A stretch of 39,294 nt of DNA from Pseudomonas yamanorum (GCF_013386765.1 NZ_JACARE010000019.1:69600-108893); one strand, 5' to 3'; numbered from the stretch's first letter, positions 26,005-33,995 are shown. Notes: a model not told the origin generated them from the letters alone. Translations and numbers: made by a program.

Positions 26005-26940
26005 TTATGCCCTTGTTCGACGACCGTTATCGAACTGCCGGGGGCTGTCGAACCGACTGCGGTTATATTTATTGAATGAGTTGGTCGAGCAGTCTTCCGC
26101 AGGCCCGGGAGCAGTCAAATCCGGCTCGGGCGTGGGACGCACGTCTGGCGTTACATCAGGCTGCGGGACTATGGGTGTTTTTTTATCGACTTCAGACTTC
26201 ACGGGGGGCTGCGGTATGAGTGGAGTTTTGCCATCGTTCCCAGGCTTTACCGGCGACTGTGGCAGCACCAGCGTTTTGGTATCGACTTGCGGCAGGATCG
26301 GCAGATTCGGCACTACCAGGGTGTTGGCATCAACACCCGGCTTTACCGGCGAGTGCGGAACCACCGTGGCTCTGCCATCGATTTCTCGTGTCACTGTCGT
26401 ACGCGGTGCAACTTTCGCCTCGGGATGGGGGCAGTGGCAGTTAGCGACCTGAACGGTCACGTTAATATCATTCATCGGCTTGTTTTGCGGCTCCGCATCC
26501 CGCCTTACTTCAGGCAAAGGGCCGGGCATTACTTTCGCCAAAACCCCCAAATCCGCCTGCACTTTAGGCACCGGCGCAGGAGCCACTTTCAACGCAGGGT
26601 TGGCCTCTGGTACAACCTTCGGTGCCGGACCTGCCTCGGGTGGGACTTTAGGTAAAGGGACAACCTCAGACATCGGCTTGGGCAAGCTGCCTTGAGTCGC
26701 TAACATGTTGCGCATCGCCTTCACGACAGAATCAAACATCTCAAACAACTTCTGCAGCGAGTCCCTGGTCACCGTAACGTTACTGTCTTTTGAACCTGCG
26801 TCATGATCACGAACAACTGCATTGGAAAAACTGTTTGGCAGCAGGTTATTGCGAGGCTTATTCACGCCGCCCTGCTCTTGGTCCAATGAGCGATAGTCGA
26901 GATTCATGGGAACAGAAGTATTAATCGACAGATTAGACAT
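26005..26940 (-). CDS. Ser/Asn-rich, proline-repeat candidate type III secreted protein
   Basis: I do not recognise this 311-residue protein. The ATG at 26940 is preceded by AAGGAT; the open frame runs 81 codons further to 27183, but that part lacks a ribosome site and contains the hrp box, so it is not coding. The first 12 residues (MSNLSINTSVPM) have Leu at 4, no acidic residue and many Ser/Asn, fitting the rule known for P. syringae type III signals. An amphipathic helix (about 61-82, LQKLFEMFDSVVKAMRNML) resembles that of the next gene. Then come Pro/Lys-rich sequence, a CHC motif near 168, five 16-residue repeats (187-266) and a basic tail (RRTRA). It lacks the papain-like domain. It is first behind the hrp box. 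Confidence 0.78.
   Translation of the reverse strand: MSNLSINTSVPMNLDYRSLDQEQGGVNKPRNNLLPNSFSNAVVRDHDAGSKDSNVTVTRDSLQKLFEMFDSVVKAMRNMLATQGSLPKPMSEVVPLPKVPPEAGPAPKVVPEANPALKVAPAPVPKVQADLGVLAKVMPGPLPEVRRDAEPQNKPMNDINVTVQVANCHCPHPEAKVAPRTTVTREIDGRATVVPHSPVKPGVDANTLVVPNLPILPQVDTKTLVLPQSPVKPGNDGKTPLIPQPPVKSEVDKKTPIVPQPDVTPDVRPTPEPDLTAPGPAEDCSTNSFNKYNRSRFDSPRQFDNGRRTRA
26143..26382 (-). repeat. five 48-bp in-frame repeats encoding a Pro-rich 16-residue unit
   Basis: Residues 187-266 of the 26005-26940 product are five consecutive 16-residue units of the form x-D-x-x-T-x-x-x-P-x-x-P-x-x-x-x, for example VDTKTLVLPQSPVKPG and NDGKTPLIPQPPVKSE. The units are diverged at DNA level, so this is an old array. 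The last unit (251-266) is the most altered. Confidence 0.85.
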
Positions 26941-27040
26941 GGACTTATCCTTTTCAAGGCTCCCCTGAACCGGCAAACGGCCTGGGAAGTCATGGTCTTC
27001 ATTTGGTTTTAAATATGTACGAGTGAACTCACTCCCTACT

Positions 27041-27068
27041 TTCGTGGAACCTGAGCCCATTGAGTTCC
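27041..27068 (-). promoter_or_regulatory. hrp box (HrpL sigma-factor promoter)
   Basis: On the minus strand the sequence reads GGAACT (27063-27068), 15 bases, CCACGAA (27041-27047). The consensus for HrpL-dependent promoters is GGAACC/T, 15-16 bases, CCACNNA, so all fixed positions match if the accepted T variant is allowed. It lies about 100 bp upstream of the 26940 start, in the right orientation. A chance match of this quality in this exact place is unlikely but not excluded. Confidence 0.7.
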
Positions 27069-27444
27069 GATAATCCAGCCTTACATAAGGAAACCATAAG
27101 ACAAGCAGAGAATTTTCCCTATGGACATACGGCAGAAATTCGTATTCCGTCTCGTCTCGTACGAAAAAAACCCGATATATCACGCAACAGTCAGATCTGC
27201 ATGCAACGTAATGAAATCACTCGCATCGAATAACGGAGTTAACTTGTGTTAGTTACCGCGCGCGCCATTACCTCGCGCCAACTAATTCAACCTATACGCC
27301 TTAAAACTTCTGCATTACTAAAACCGGACGCACATTATTTTTTACACACATGAAGAAATCCTGCGCCACCGAGAGCGGTCCGTGCGCACTGGCAAAAACC
27401 CGTCAACTTCAACAACTTTACTCGCACATCGTTTATTTCAGGCA

Positions 27445-27475
27445 CAAAAAAAGAGGCACTCAGAGTGCCCCTTTA
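27445..27475 (-). terminator. dusC: rho-independent terminator after dusC
   Basis: On the minus strand a stem GGCAC/GTGCC (extended to GGCACTC/GAGTGCC with a minimal loop) is followed by TCTTTTTTT. It lies about 55 bp past the dusC stop. The run of A on the other side makes it potentially bidirectional. Confidence 0.85.
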
Positions 27476-27528
27476 ATTACGCGATGAAACTTCTATATAT
27501 ATAAACTTAATCTTGCAACGCCAATGCC

Positions 27529-28485
27529 TCAGGCTGCCTGATCGGGCACTCCCAGCAAGCGCGCGACCTGGTCCAGGTCCGTTTCACGACGCATCGCCGT
27601 GAACAGCTCCACCGCTTCAGGATAATTGCGTGTCAGCATCGCCAGCCATTGCTTCAAACGACCGGGCGCTTGGCGCTCGGTGAGTTGTTCCACCGACTGG
27701 CGCCAGAACTCATGCAGCATCGGCTGCATCTCGGCCCAGGTCATCTCCACCACTTCTTCGCCGGCACGCGCCGCCGTAATCTGCCGGGCAAGGTCAGGGC
27801 GCGCCACCAGGCCGCGACCGAGCATGATGTCTTCCACACCACTGATTTCCCGGCAACGCCGCCAGTCTTCAACGCTCCAGATATCACCGTTGGCGAACAC
27901 CGGCACCTTGACCACTTCCTGCACACGCGGGATCCACTCCCAATGGGCCGGCGGCTTGTAGCCGTCGACCTTGGTGCGCGCATGCACGACGATATGCGCC
28001 GCGCCGCCTTCGGCCAGGGCCGTGGCGCACACCAGCGCACCGTCCGGGCTGTCGAAACCCAGGCGCATCTTCGCGGTAACAGGAATATGCGCCGGCACCG
28101 CGCGCCGCACGTGCTCGACGATCTGGTTGAGCAGCTCCGGCTCCTTGAGCAGCACCGCACCACCACGGGACTTGTTGACGGTCTTGGCCGGGCAACCGAA
28201 GTTCAGGTCGACCACTTGCGAGCCCAACTCACAGGCCAGGGCGGCGTTTTCCGCCAGGCACACCGGGTCCGACCCCAGCAATTGCACGCGCAGGGGCACG
28301 CCGGCAGCGGTCTTGGCACCGTGCAGCAACTCGGGGGCGAGCTTGTGGAAGTAGGCAGGCGTCAGCAGGCGGTCGTTGACCCGAATGAACTCGGTCACGC
28401 ACCAATCAATACCGCCGACCCGGGTCAGCACGTCCCGCAGGATGTTGTCGACCAACCCCTCCATGGGCGCCAAAGCAATTTGCAT
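27529..28485 (-). CDS. dusC: tRNA-dihydrouridine(16) synthase
   Basis: This flavoenzyme reduces uridine in the tRNA D-loop. The 318-residue protein starts MQIALAPMEGLVDNILRDVL (FMN-binding APMEG motif), with QLLGSDP near residue 75, the family signature DLNFGCPAKTVNKSRGGAVLL including catalytic Cys near 98, KMRLGFD near 140, HARTKVDGYKP near 168 and FANGDIWS near 200. APMEGLVD and the tRNA-contacting sequence near GCPAKTVNKS fit the DusC branch (position 16), by memory. The ATG at 28485 is preferred over a GTG at 28494; neither has a strong ribosome site. Confidence 0.94.
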   Translation of the reverse strand: MQIALAPMEGLVDNILRDVLTRVGGIDWCVTEFIRVNDRLLTPAYFHKLAPELLHGAKTAAGVPLRVQLLGSDPVCLAENAALACELGSQVVDLNFGCPAKTVNKSRGGAVLLKEPELLNQIVEHVRRAVPAHIPVTAKMRLGFDSPDGALVCATALAEGGAAHIVVHARTKVDGYKPPAHWEWIPRVQEVVKVPVFANGDIWSVEDWRRCREISGVEDIMLGRGLVARPDLARQITAARAGEEVVEMTWAEMQPMLHEFWRQSVEQLTERQAPGRLKQWLAMLTRNYPEAVELFTAMRRETDLDQVARLLGVPDQAA

Positions 28486-28525
28486 GGAAAACACTCAACG
28501 AAAAACGTGGCGCAGTTTACTGGTT

Positions 28526-28975
28526 TCAGACGCCAGCAGGTAATTCGCCTTGCAGTGCAGGGCCGTAACCCTCAAGAAATTCCGACGGCATGCGCTTGGG
28601 CTTGCCGCTGGACAGTTCGATGCAGACAAAGGTGGTTTGCGCCCGCAGCAAGGTGGCGCCGTCACGCGGGCGTACCAGCTGGAAGCGTCGGGTCATTTTC
28701 AGGCGCTGGTCCCAGTCGACGATCCAAGTCGCCAACTGCAGCTCGTCGCCTTCGTAGCCGGCGGCCAGGTAATCAATCTCATGACGCACCACGGCCATGG
28801 CGCGATCCAGCCGGCGGTACTCGGTCAAGTCCAGCCCCAGGCGCTGGGAATGGCGCCAGGCGCAGCGTTCCAGCCAGGACACGTACACGGCGTTGTTGGC
28901 GTGTCCAAGGCCGTCGATGTCTTCGGTACCGACCTGAAGATCGATGATAAACGGCGTTGCCAAGTCCCAGCCCAT
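28526..28975 (-). CDS. acyl-CoA thioesterase, hotdog (4HBT) family
   Basis: This 149-residue protein of the 4-hydroxybenzoyl-CoA thioesterase type begins with VGTEDIDGLGHANNAVYVSWLERC (about 15-40), which holds the active-site Asp and the H-x-N pattern. The remainder (VVRHEIDYLAAGYEGDELQLATWI, LLRAQTTFVCIELSSGKPKRMP) matches YbgC/FadM-like thioesterases. The acyl substrate is unknown. GGGAG precedes the ATG. It lies 50 bp behind the alpha/beta hydrolase and 40 bp before dusC, so TetR-hydrolase-thioesterase-dusC may be one transcript. Confidence 0.9.
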   Translation of the reverse strand: MGWDLATPFIIDLQVGTEDIDGLGHANNAVYVSWLERCAWRHSQRLGLDLTEYRRLDRAMAVVRHEIDYLAAGYEGDELQLATWIVDWDQRLKMTRRFQLVRPRDGATLLRAQTTFVCIELSSGKPKRMPSEFLEGYGPALQGELPAGV

Positions 28976-29025
28976 GCGGTGCTCCCGGTCGATTAATGTC
29001 GGCGGCGAGCAGTGTAACCCATGGC

Positions 29026-29859
29026 TCAGGCGGTTTGGCGCTCCGGCACGTGGCGGCCGGCCAGCAGCGTCAGTACGCCTTCGATCACACGCGGGTCTGC
29101 CAGCACCTTCTGGTGCCCGCCCTGCTCCAGGCGCAACAGGCGGCTGTCGAACCAGGCGTCATGGATGACCTGGCAGGCTTTGACCGAGACGAAAGTATCG
29201 TCTTCGGCATGCACGATCAGGCCCGGGATATTCATTTGATAGTGAGCGACGTCGAGGTGCTTGAGGGGCATGCCCATCGTCAGCTCCACCTCCTGGATAA
29301 ACGCCGAACGCGCTCGCGCCGGCAGACCGACCATGCCGGCAAAACCGCGCAATACGTCGAGGAACCGCGAAGGCGCGGCGATGCTGACCAACGCCTCGGT
29401 GCGCAACCCCAACTGGACCGCCAGCATCGCACTGGCACCGCCCATGGAGTGACCGACAACGGCATGCAACGGTGGCAGCTCGGCCGCCGCTTCCAGCATG
29501 GCACGAGCGAAGAGCAGCACATGGGCTTCGCGCCCCGGTGAGCGGCCGTGGGCCGGGCCATCCAGGGCAACCACCGAATAACCCGCCGCCACTAACGCAG
29601 TGATCAGGCTGGCGAATTGCGTTGGGCGCCCTTCCCAGCCGTGCATCAACAGCACTGCCGGGCCCTGGCCCCACTTCAGCGCCGACAGGCCGAAACGCAA
29701 CGTGATGCGCTCCGACTGCGCCAGCAGCGGCAACTCCCAGTCACGGGGCGGCAGATCCCGAGGCGTCATGAACACCCGACGCATCTTGCTGGCCACCGTT
29801 TGCGGCGCCAGCCGGCCCAAGGTGCCATTGACGCCACGAATCCACTTCAACGTGCCCAT
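29026..29859 (-). CDS. alpha/beta hydrolase
   Basis: This 277-residue protein has the oxyanion motif LLMHGWEGRPTQF near residue 70, the nucleophile elbow VGHSMGGAS (Ser near 137), a probable acid Asp in HAEDDTFVSVKA near 215 and the His in EQGGHQKVLADPRV near 245, so the triad is complete. The substrate is unknown. GAGGAA precedes the ATG. The gene follows tetR by 28 bp, and both are probably controlled by that regulator. Confidence 0.9.
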   Translation of the reverse strand: MGTLKWIRGVNGTLGRLAPQTVASKMRRVFMTPRDLPPRDWELPLLAQSERITLRFGLSALKWGQGPAVLLMHGWEGRPTQFASLITALVAAGYSVVALDGPAHGRSPGREAHVLLFARAMLEAAAELPPLHAVVGHSMGGASAMLAVQLGLRTEALVSIAAPSRFLDVLRGFAGMVGLPARARSAFIQEVELTMGMPLKHLDVAHYQMNIPGLIVHAEDDTFVSVKACQVIHDAWFDSRLLRLEQGGHQKVLADPRVIEGVLTLLAGRHVPERQTA

Positions 29860-29887
29860 CGCTCATTCCTCAGGCCAGAAGCCGTTC

Positions 29888-30427
29888 TTAACGCACCGCG
29901 GACTTGGCCGCACGCAACACACGATCCGACAACTCACCCGGGCCCAGGGCGCGGGCCAGCGACAAGCCACCGATCATCAGTGCCATGTCGGCCAGCGCCT
30001 TGTCGGTGTCTTCGGGGCTGGCGGCCAGCTGTGCGGCCATCAATTCACAGTGTTCATTCAAGGCTTGGCGGAACTCGTCCGGCAAGCGGCTCATCTCGCC
30101 CACCGTGGCCGGGATCGGGCACGCGTGGGACGTGGAGTCGCGGTGCTTGCGTGACAGGTAGAACGCCGCCACCAGCGCGCGACGCTCCTCGCCGGTCAGC
30201 GTCGAGTCCATGTCTTCAACCGCGGCGCGACGTCGGGCCAGCAACTCGGTGAACGCCTCCAGCATCAGCGCGTCCTTGCTTTCAAAGTGCGCGTAGAAAC
30301 CACCGACGGTGAGCCCCGCCGCGCCCATCACTTCGCCAACACTGGGCTCGGCCGGGCCACGCTGGATCAAGGCGGCGCCAGCTGCTTGCAGAATACGTTC
30401 GCGGGTTTGTGCTTTTTTATCGTTCAT
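29888..30427 (-). CDS. TetR/AcrR family transcriptional repressor
   Basis: This 179-residue protein has the N-terminal helix-turn-helix (about 8-55: TRERILQAAGAALIQRG ... SVGEVMGAAGLTVGGFYAHFESKDALMLEAF) and a helical ligand domain containing ARRRAAVEDMDSTLTGEERRALVAAFYLSRKHRDSTSHACPIPATVGE in separate stretches, as in the AcrR subgroup. GGAGG precedes the ATG. A perfect palindrome 26 bp upstream is its probable operator, so it should repress itself and the downstream hydrolase. The ligand is unknown. Confidence 0.93.
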   Translation of the reverse strand: MNDKKAQTRERILQAAGAALIQRGPAEPSVGEVMGAAGLTVGGFYAHFESKDALMLEAFTELLARRRAAVEDMDSTLTGEERRALVAAFYLSRKHRDSTSHACPIPATVGEMSRLPDEFRQALNEHCELMAAQLAASPEDTDKALADMALMIGGLSLARALGPGELSDRVLRAAKSAVR

Positions 30428-30452
30428 CGTTGCCTCCGAATCTCATGCCTCG

Positions 30453-30475
30453 AATATTATTACCATAATAATATT
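30453..30475. promoter_or_regulatory. TetR operator palindrome upstream of the regulator
   Basis: AATATTATTA, CCA, TAATAATATT: perfect 10-bp inverted arms around a 3-base centre, extended by CGA on the left and TCG one base out on the right. It lies 26-48 bases upstream of the tetR ATG, where the promoter must be. Its length and symmetry suit a TetR dimer pair. There is no adjacent divergent gene, so autoregulation of the tetR operon is the simplest reading. Confidence 0.75.
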
Positions 30476-30549
30476 TCGCAAGCCACCGGCATGACCATTG
30501 GTCAGAAGAACATGTGAGGGAGAGGAAGGAAGATTGGCCAAACGCCAGA

Positions 30550-30586
30550 CAAACAAAAGGGCCATTCAATAATTGAATGACCCTTA
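30550..30586 (-). terminator. terminator of the tRNA-Glu/Ala cluster
   Basis: On the minus strand, about 25 bases past the last tRNA-Glu, GGGTCATTCAAT pairs with ATTGAATGGCCC (one mismatch) and is followed by TTTTGTTTG. It is a good intrinsic terminator. The other strand has AAAAA-rich flanks and no gene needing it. Confidence 0.82.
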
Positions 30587-30610
30587 AAAATCCCGCAGAG
30601 CGGGTAATCG

Positions 30611-30686
30611 TGGCGTCCCCTAGGGGACTCGAACCCCTGTTACCGCCGTGAAAGGGCGGTGTCCTAGGCCACTAGACGAAGGGGAC
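30611..30686 (-). tRNA. tRNA-Glu (anticodon TTC), distal copy
   Basis: 76-nt cloverleaf with encoded CCA. The acceptor GTCCCCT pairs with AGGGGAC, and the anticodon stem CCGCC/GGCGG surrounds the loop CTTTCAC, giving TTC (Glu). The T-arm contains GGTTCGAGTCC. It appears identical to the copy at 30893-30968. Confidence 0.97.
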
Positions 30687-30766
30687 ACAAACCTTCTGTA
30701 CAACTGATCAGCGCTGAGAACTGATCTGATTCAAGGCCGGTGTGGCCAGACCTTGAACCTGTAAAT

Positions 30767-30842
<76 letters not shown>

Positions 30843-30892
30843 GGATTTTTCGCCTCGCGGCGCAGCAGACCTTTCGAGCTGCTTGTTGAAAC

Positions 30893-30968
30893 TGGCGTCC
30901 CCTAGGGGACTCGAACCCCTGTTACCGCCGTGAAAGGGCGGTGTCCTAGGCCACTAGACGAAGGGGAC
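30893..30968 (-). tRNA. tRNA-Glu (anticodon TTC), proximal copy
   Basis: Same 76-nt sequence as 30611-30686, with anticodon TTC and encoded CCA. It is the second gene of the transcript that starts upstream of 31123. Confidence 0.97.
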
Positions 30969-31047
30969 ACAAACCTTCTATACAACGTGATCAGGCTGAG
31001 TCTGATCGAATTCAAGGACGGTGTGGCCAGACCTTGAACCTGTAAAT

Positions 31048-31123
<76 letters not shown>

Positions 31124-31144
31124 TCGTCGGTGAGGACGGGGCGA

Positions 31145-31173
31145 ATCTTAATGGCGTATTCGAAACGTGTCAA
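31145..31173 (-). promoter_or_regulatory. stable-RNA promoter of the tRNA Ala-Glu-Ala-Glu operon
   Basis: On the minus strand: -35 TTGACA (31168-31173, full consensus), a 17-base spacer and -10 TAAGAT (31145-31150), then the GC-rich discriminator TCGCCCCGTCC. Upstream of the -35, about 27 bases are almost purely A/T with A- and T-tracts, like an UP element. Together these suggest strong, growth-rate-controlled transcription under stringent control. Confidence 0.85.
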
Positions 31174-31229
31174 ATTTATTTTCAACAATTTTCAAAATTT
31201 TTTGCCGAGATAACAATCACTTACCGAGC

Positions 31230-31251
31230 AAACCCCGGAAAACCGGGGTTT
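31230..31251 (-). terminator. gltX: probable terminator hairpin after gltX
   Basis: A perfect hairpin AAACCCCGG, AAAA, CCGGGGTTT lies 19 bases past the gltX stop. On the minus strand only the T residues closing the stem form a short U-tract, and GCTCGG follows, so it may stop RNA polymerase weakly or protect the 3' end. Confidence 0.6.
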
Positions 31252-31270
31252 GGCCGTTCCCACAGCGGGC

Positions 31271-32752
31271 TTAGGCGATAGCGCCCAGCAGCTTTTCCCA
31301 TTCCTTGTTTTCTTTCTTCGACACACCACCAAGCAAATCAAGGGCTTGGCGCAGACGGAAACGCGTCAGGTCCGGGCCCAGAATTTCCATCGCATCGAGT
31401 ACCGACACCGAACTGGCGTGCCCGGTGATCGCAGCAAACATCAGCGGCATGGCGTCGCGCAGTTTTAATTCCAGGGATTCAACCACCGCCTGGATGGTCG
31501 CGGTGATTGCATCCTTCTCCCACTGGCGCAGGCTTTCGAGCTTCCACAGGATCAACTGCATCAACTGGCGAACCTGATCGCCCGACAGCTTCTTCGACTC
31601 AAACAGCTTCACATCGGGGTTCACGCCACCGGCAAAGAAGAAACTCGCCAACGGTGCCACCTGGCTGAAGGTCTCTACCCTGCCCTGCACCAGCGGCGCG
31701 ATCTTCATCATGTACTCGGGGTTCAACGCCCACTGCTGCACACGGCTGGCGAACTCTTCCACCGGCAGGTCACGCAGCCACTGGCCGTTGAGCCACGACA
31801 GCTTCTCGATGTCGAAGATCGGCCCGCCGAGGGACACGCGGGACAAGTCGAAGTTATCGACCATTTCCTGCAGCGAGAACTTCTCGCGCTCGTCCGGCAT
31901 CGACCAGCCCATGCGGCCCAGGTAGTTGAGCATCGCTTCCGGCATGAAGCCCATGCGCTCGTAGAACGTCACCGAGGTCGGGTTCTTGCGCTTGGACAGC
32001 TTGCTCTTGTCCGGGTTACGCAGCAGCGGCATGTAGCACAGCTGCGGCTGTTCCCAGCCGAAGTATTCGTAGAGCAGGATCAGTTTCGGCGCCGACGGCA
32101 GCCACTCTTCGCCACGCAGTACGTGGGTGATGCCCATCAGGTGATCGTCCACCACGTTGGCCAGGAAGTACGTCGGCAGGCCGTCGGTCTTCATCAGCAC
32201 TTGCATGTCCATGCGGTCCCACGGGATCTCGACGTCGCCGCGCAGCATGTCCGGCACCACGCACACGCCTTCGCTCGGCACTTTCATGCGGATAACGTGC
32301 GGCTCGCCGGCGGCCAGGCGCTGGGCCACTTCTTCTTTCGACAGCAGCAGCGCGCGGCCGTCATAGCGCGGGGTTTCGCCACGGGCCTGTTGCTCGGCGC
32401 GCATCTGGTCCAGCTCTTCTGCGGTGCAGAAGCACGGGAACGCATGGCCCATGTCCACCAACTGCTGGGTGTACTTTTTGTAGATGTCGCTGCGCTCGCT
32501 CTGGCGATACGGGCCGTGGGGGCCGCCGACGTCCGGGCCTTCAGCCCAGGTAATGCCCAACCAGCGCAGGGCATCGAAAATCTGCTGTTCCGACTCACGG
32601 GTGGAGCGCAGTTGATCGGTGTCTTCGATCCGCAGGATGAATTCACCGCCGTGCTGCTTGGCAAAGCAGTAGTTGAACAAGGCGATGTAAGCAGTACCTA
32701 CGTGGGGATCCCCAGTAGGCGATGGCGCGATGCGCGTGCGGACGGTGGTCAT
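31271..32752 (-). CDS. gltX: glutamyl-tRNA synthetase
   Basis: GltX charges tRNA-Glu with glutamate. The 493-residue class I enzyme has the HIGH-type motif in RIAPSPTGDPHVGTAYIALFN near residue 10, FILRIEDTD near 40, and the KMSKS-type motif KLSKRKNPT near 245, followed by the helical anticodon-binding half. The ATG at 32752 gives the family N-terminus MTTVRTRIAPSPTG; the frame is open 37 codons further but without the family sequence. It lies next to two tRNA-Glu genes. Confidence 0.97.
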   Translation of the reverse strand: MTTVRTRIAPSPTGDPHVGTAYIALFNYCFAKQHGGEFILRIEDTDQLRSTRESEQQIFDALRWLGITWAEGPDVGGPHGPYRQSERSDIYKKYTQQLVDMGHAFPCFCTAEELDQMRAEQQARGETPRYDGRALLLSKEEVAQRLAAGEPHVIRMKVPSEGVCVVPDMLRGDVEIPWDRMDMQVLMKTDGLPTYFLANVVDDHLMGITHVLRGEEWLPSAPKLILLYEYFGWEQPQLCYMPLLRNPDKSKLSKRKNPTSVTFYERMGFMPEAMLNYLGRMGWSMPDEREKFSLQEMVDNFDLSRVSLGGPIFDIEKLSWLNGQWLRDLPVEEFASRVQQWALNPEYMMKIAPLVQGRVETFSQVAPLASFFFAGGVNPDVKLFESKKLSGDQVRQLMQLILWKLESLRQWEKDAITATIQAVVESLELKLRDAMPLMFAAITGHASSVSVLDAMEILGPDLTRFRLRQALDLLGGVSKKENKEWEKLLGAIA

Positions 32753-32939
32753 GGCGGGTCTCGAATTGGCGATAAAACTGAAAATGAAACAAGGGGCGAA
32801 TGGTAACAGCCCCAAGCCCTTGGGCTCCAGCGTGGGGAGGCGAACAAAGGGCATATGAGACAAGCTCCGGTCTCAAGACTCGACATGGCTATTTGCCAGA
32901 GCGTTCGCTGGCTATATTCCATTACCTTTTGTTACCGAC

Positions 32940-33995
32940 ATGATCGCCATGCCTGCCCCGCTCAAACGCCGCCTGTTTATCTTCCTGTTTATCGTGATCC
33001 TGATCGCCGCGGGCTTTTTCGCCCAGTGGTTCTTCAAGGGCCGCTTTTATGAAAGCACCGACAACGCCTACGTCCAGGGCGAGATCACCCGGGTCTCCAG
33101 CCAACTCGGCGCGCGGATCGTCGAGGTGCTGGTGGGCGACAACGAACACGTGGAAAAGGGCCAGTTGCTGGTCAAGCTCGAAGGCGACGACTTCCACCTC
33201 GCCGTCGACCGCGCCAACGCCGCCCTGGCCATGCGCGAGGCCGAGCGCGTGCAGGCCCAGAGCAAACTCACCCAACAAGCCAGCCTGATCGCCGCCGGTG
33301 CAGCCAAGGTGTCCTCCAGCCAGGCCACCCTCGGCCGCTCGCAGATCGACCTGAACCGCGCGCAAACCCTGCGCAAGCCAGGCTACGTATCGGAAGAACG
33401 GGTGACCACCCTCGACGCCGACAACCATATCGCCCGTTCCCAGGTGACCATGGCCCAGGCCGACCTGCAGGGCCAGCGCCAGCAGGTCAACGCACTGAAC
33501 GCCGAGATCAAGCGCCTCGACGCCATGATCGCCAACGCCAAAACCGACCTGGCCCAGGCCGAACTGAACCTGACCCGCAGCGAAATCCACGCGCCCATCA
33601 GCGGCCTGATCGGCCAGCGGGCCGCGCGCAACGGGCAATACGTGCAGGCCGGCGCCTACCTGCTGTCGATCGTCCCCGACCAGGACATCTGGGTGCAGGC
33701 CAACTTCAAGGAAACCCAGATCGGCCACATGCAGCCCGGGCAAAAGGCCGAGCTGACCTTTGATGCCTACGGCGACACCCCGATCGAAGGCCGCGTGGCC
33801 AACCTGTTCGGCGCCTCCGGTGCGCAGTTCAGCCTGCTGCCGCCGGACAATGCCACGGGCAACTTCACCAAGGTCGTACAACGGATTCCGGTAAAACTGA
33901 CCTTCGCCGCCGACAACCCGCTGCAAGGCAAAATCCGCCCGGGCATGTCGGTGACGGTCAAAGTGAACATCCAAGACCCGCACGATGGCCGGTGA
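32940..33995 (+). CDS. HlyD family periplasmic adaptor subunit (EmrA-like)
   Basis: This 351-residue membrane fusion protein has an N-terminal membrane helix (about 13-30, FIFLFIVILIAAGFFAQWFF), then the family sequence YESTDNAYVQGEITRVSSQLGARIVEVLVGDNEHVEKGQLLVKLE (barrel-sandwich half-motif, in two parts), a helical hairpin (about 85-205), the second half LTRSEIHAPISGLIGQRAARNGQYVQ and a beta-barrel. It links an inner-membrane pump to an outer-membrane channel. The start may be the ATG at 32940 or 32949; no good ribosome site is seen. It overlaps the following MFS gene by 11 bp. Confidence 0.92.
   Translation: MIAMPAPLKRRLFIFLFIVILIAAGFFAQWFFKGRFYESTDNAYVQGEITRVSSQLGARIVEVLVGDNEHVEKGQLLVKLEGDDFHLAVDRANAALAMREAERVQAQSKLTQQASLIAAGAAKVSSSQATLGRSQIDLNRAQTLRKPGYVSEERVTTLDADNHIARSQVTMAQADLQGQRQQVNALNAEIKRLDAMIANAKTDLAQAELNLTRSEIHAPISGLIGQRAARNGQYVQAGAYLLSIVPDQDIWVQANFKETQIGHMQPGQKAELTFDAYGDTPIEGRVANLFGASGAQFSLLPPDNATGNFTKVVQRIPVKLTFAADNPLQGKIRPGMSVTVKVNIQDPHDGR

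Larger units (their letters stand above)
26941..27528. other. 588-bp gene-free, AT-rich region
   Basis: No gene is supported here. It holds the leader of the 26940 gene, the hrp box (27041-27068), an AT-rich stretch (about 27180-27440) with no recognisable gene or repeat, and the terminator behind dusC (27445-27475). The composition is unlike the flanking core genes and suggests that the right edge of the accessory insertion lies in about 27180-27440. I saw no integrase, insertion sequence or attachment-site duplication. Confidence 0.6.

Noticed and set aside
26941..27183. N-terminal extension of the 26005-26940 gene in the same frame
   Set aside because: It has no ribosome site at its first start and an unrelated hydrophobic/aromatic composition, and it contains the hrp box. 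The ATG at 26940 has AAGGAT in place.
27180..27440. Possible insertion-sequence or attachment-site remnant at the right edge of the accessory region
   Set aside because: It is AT-rich, but I found no terminal inverted repeats, direct repeats or transposase fragment. The nearest tRNA genes (30611 onward) are too far away to serve as an integration site, and no tRNA-end duplication was seen.
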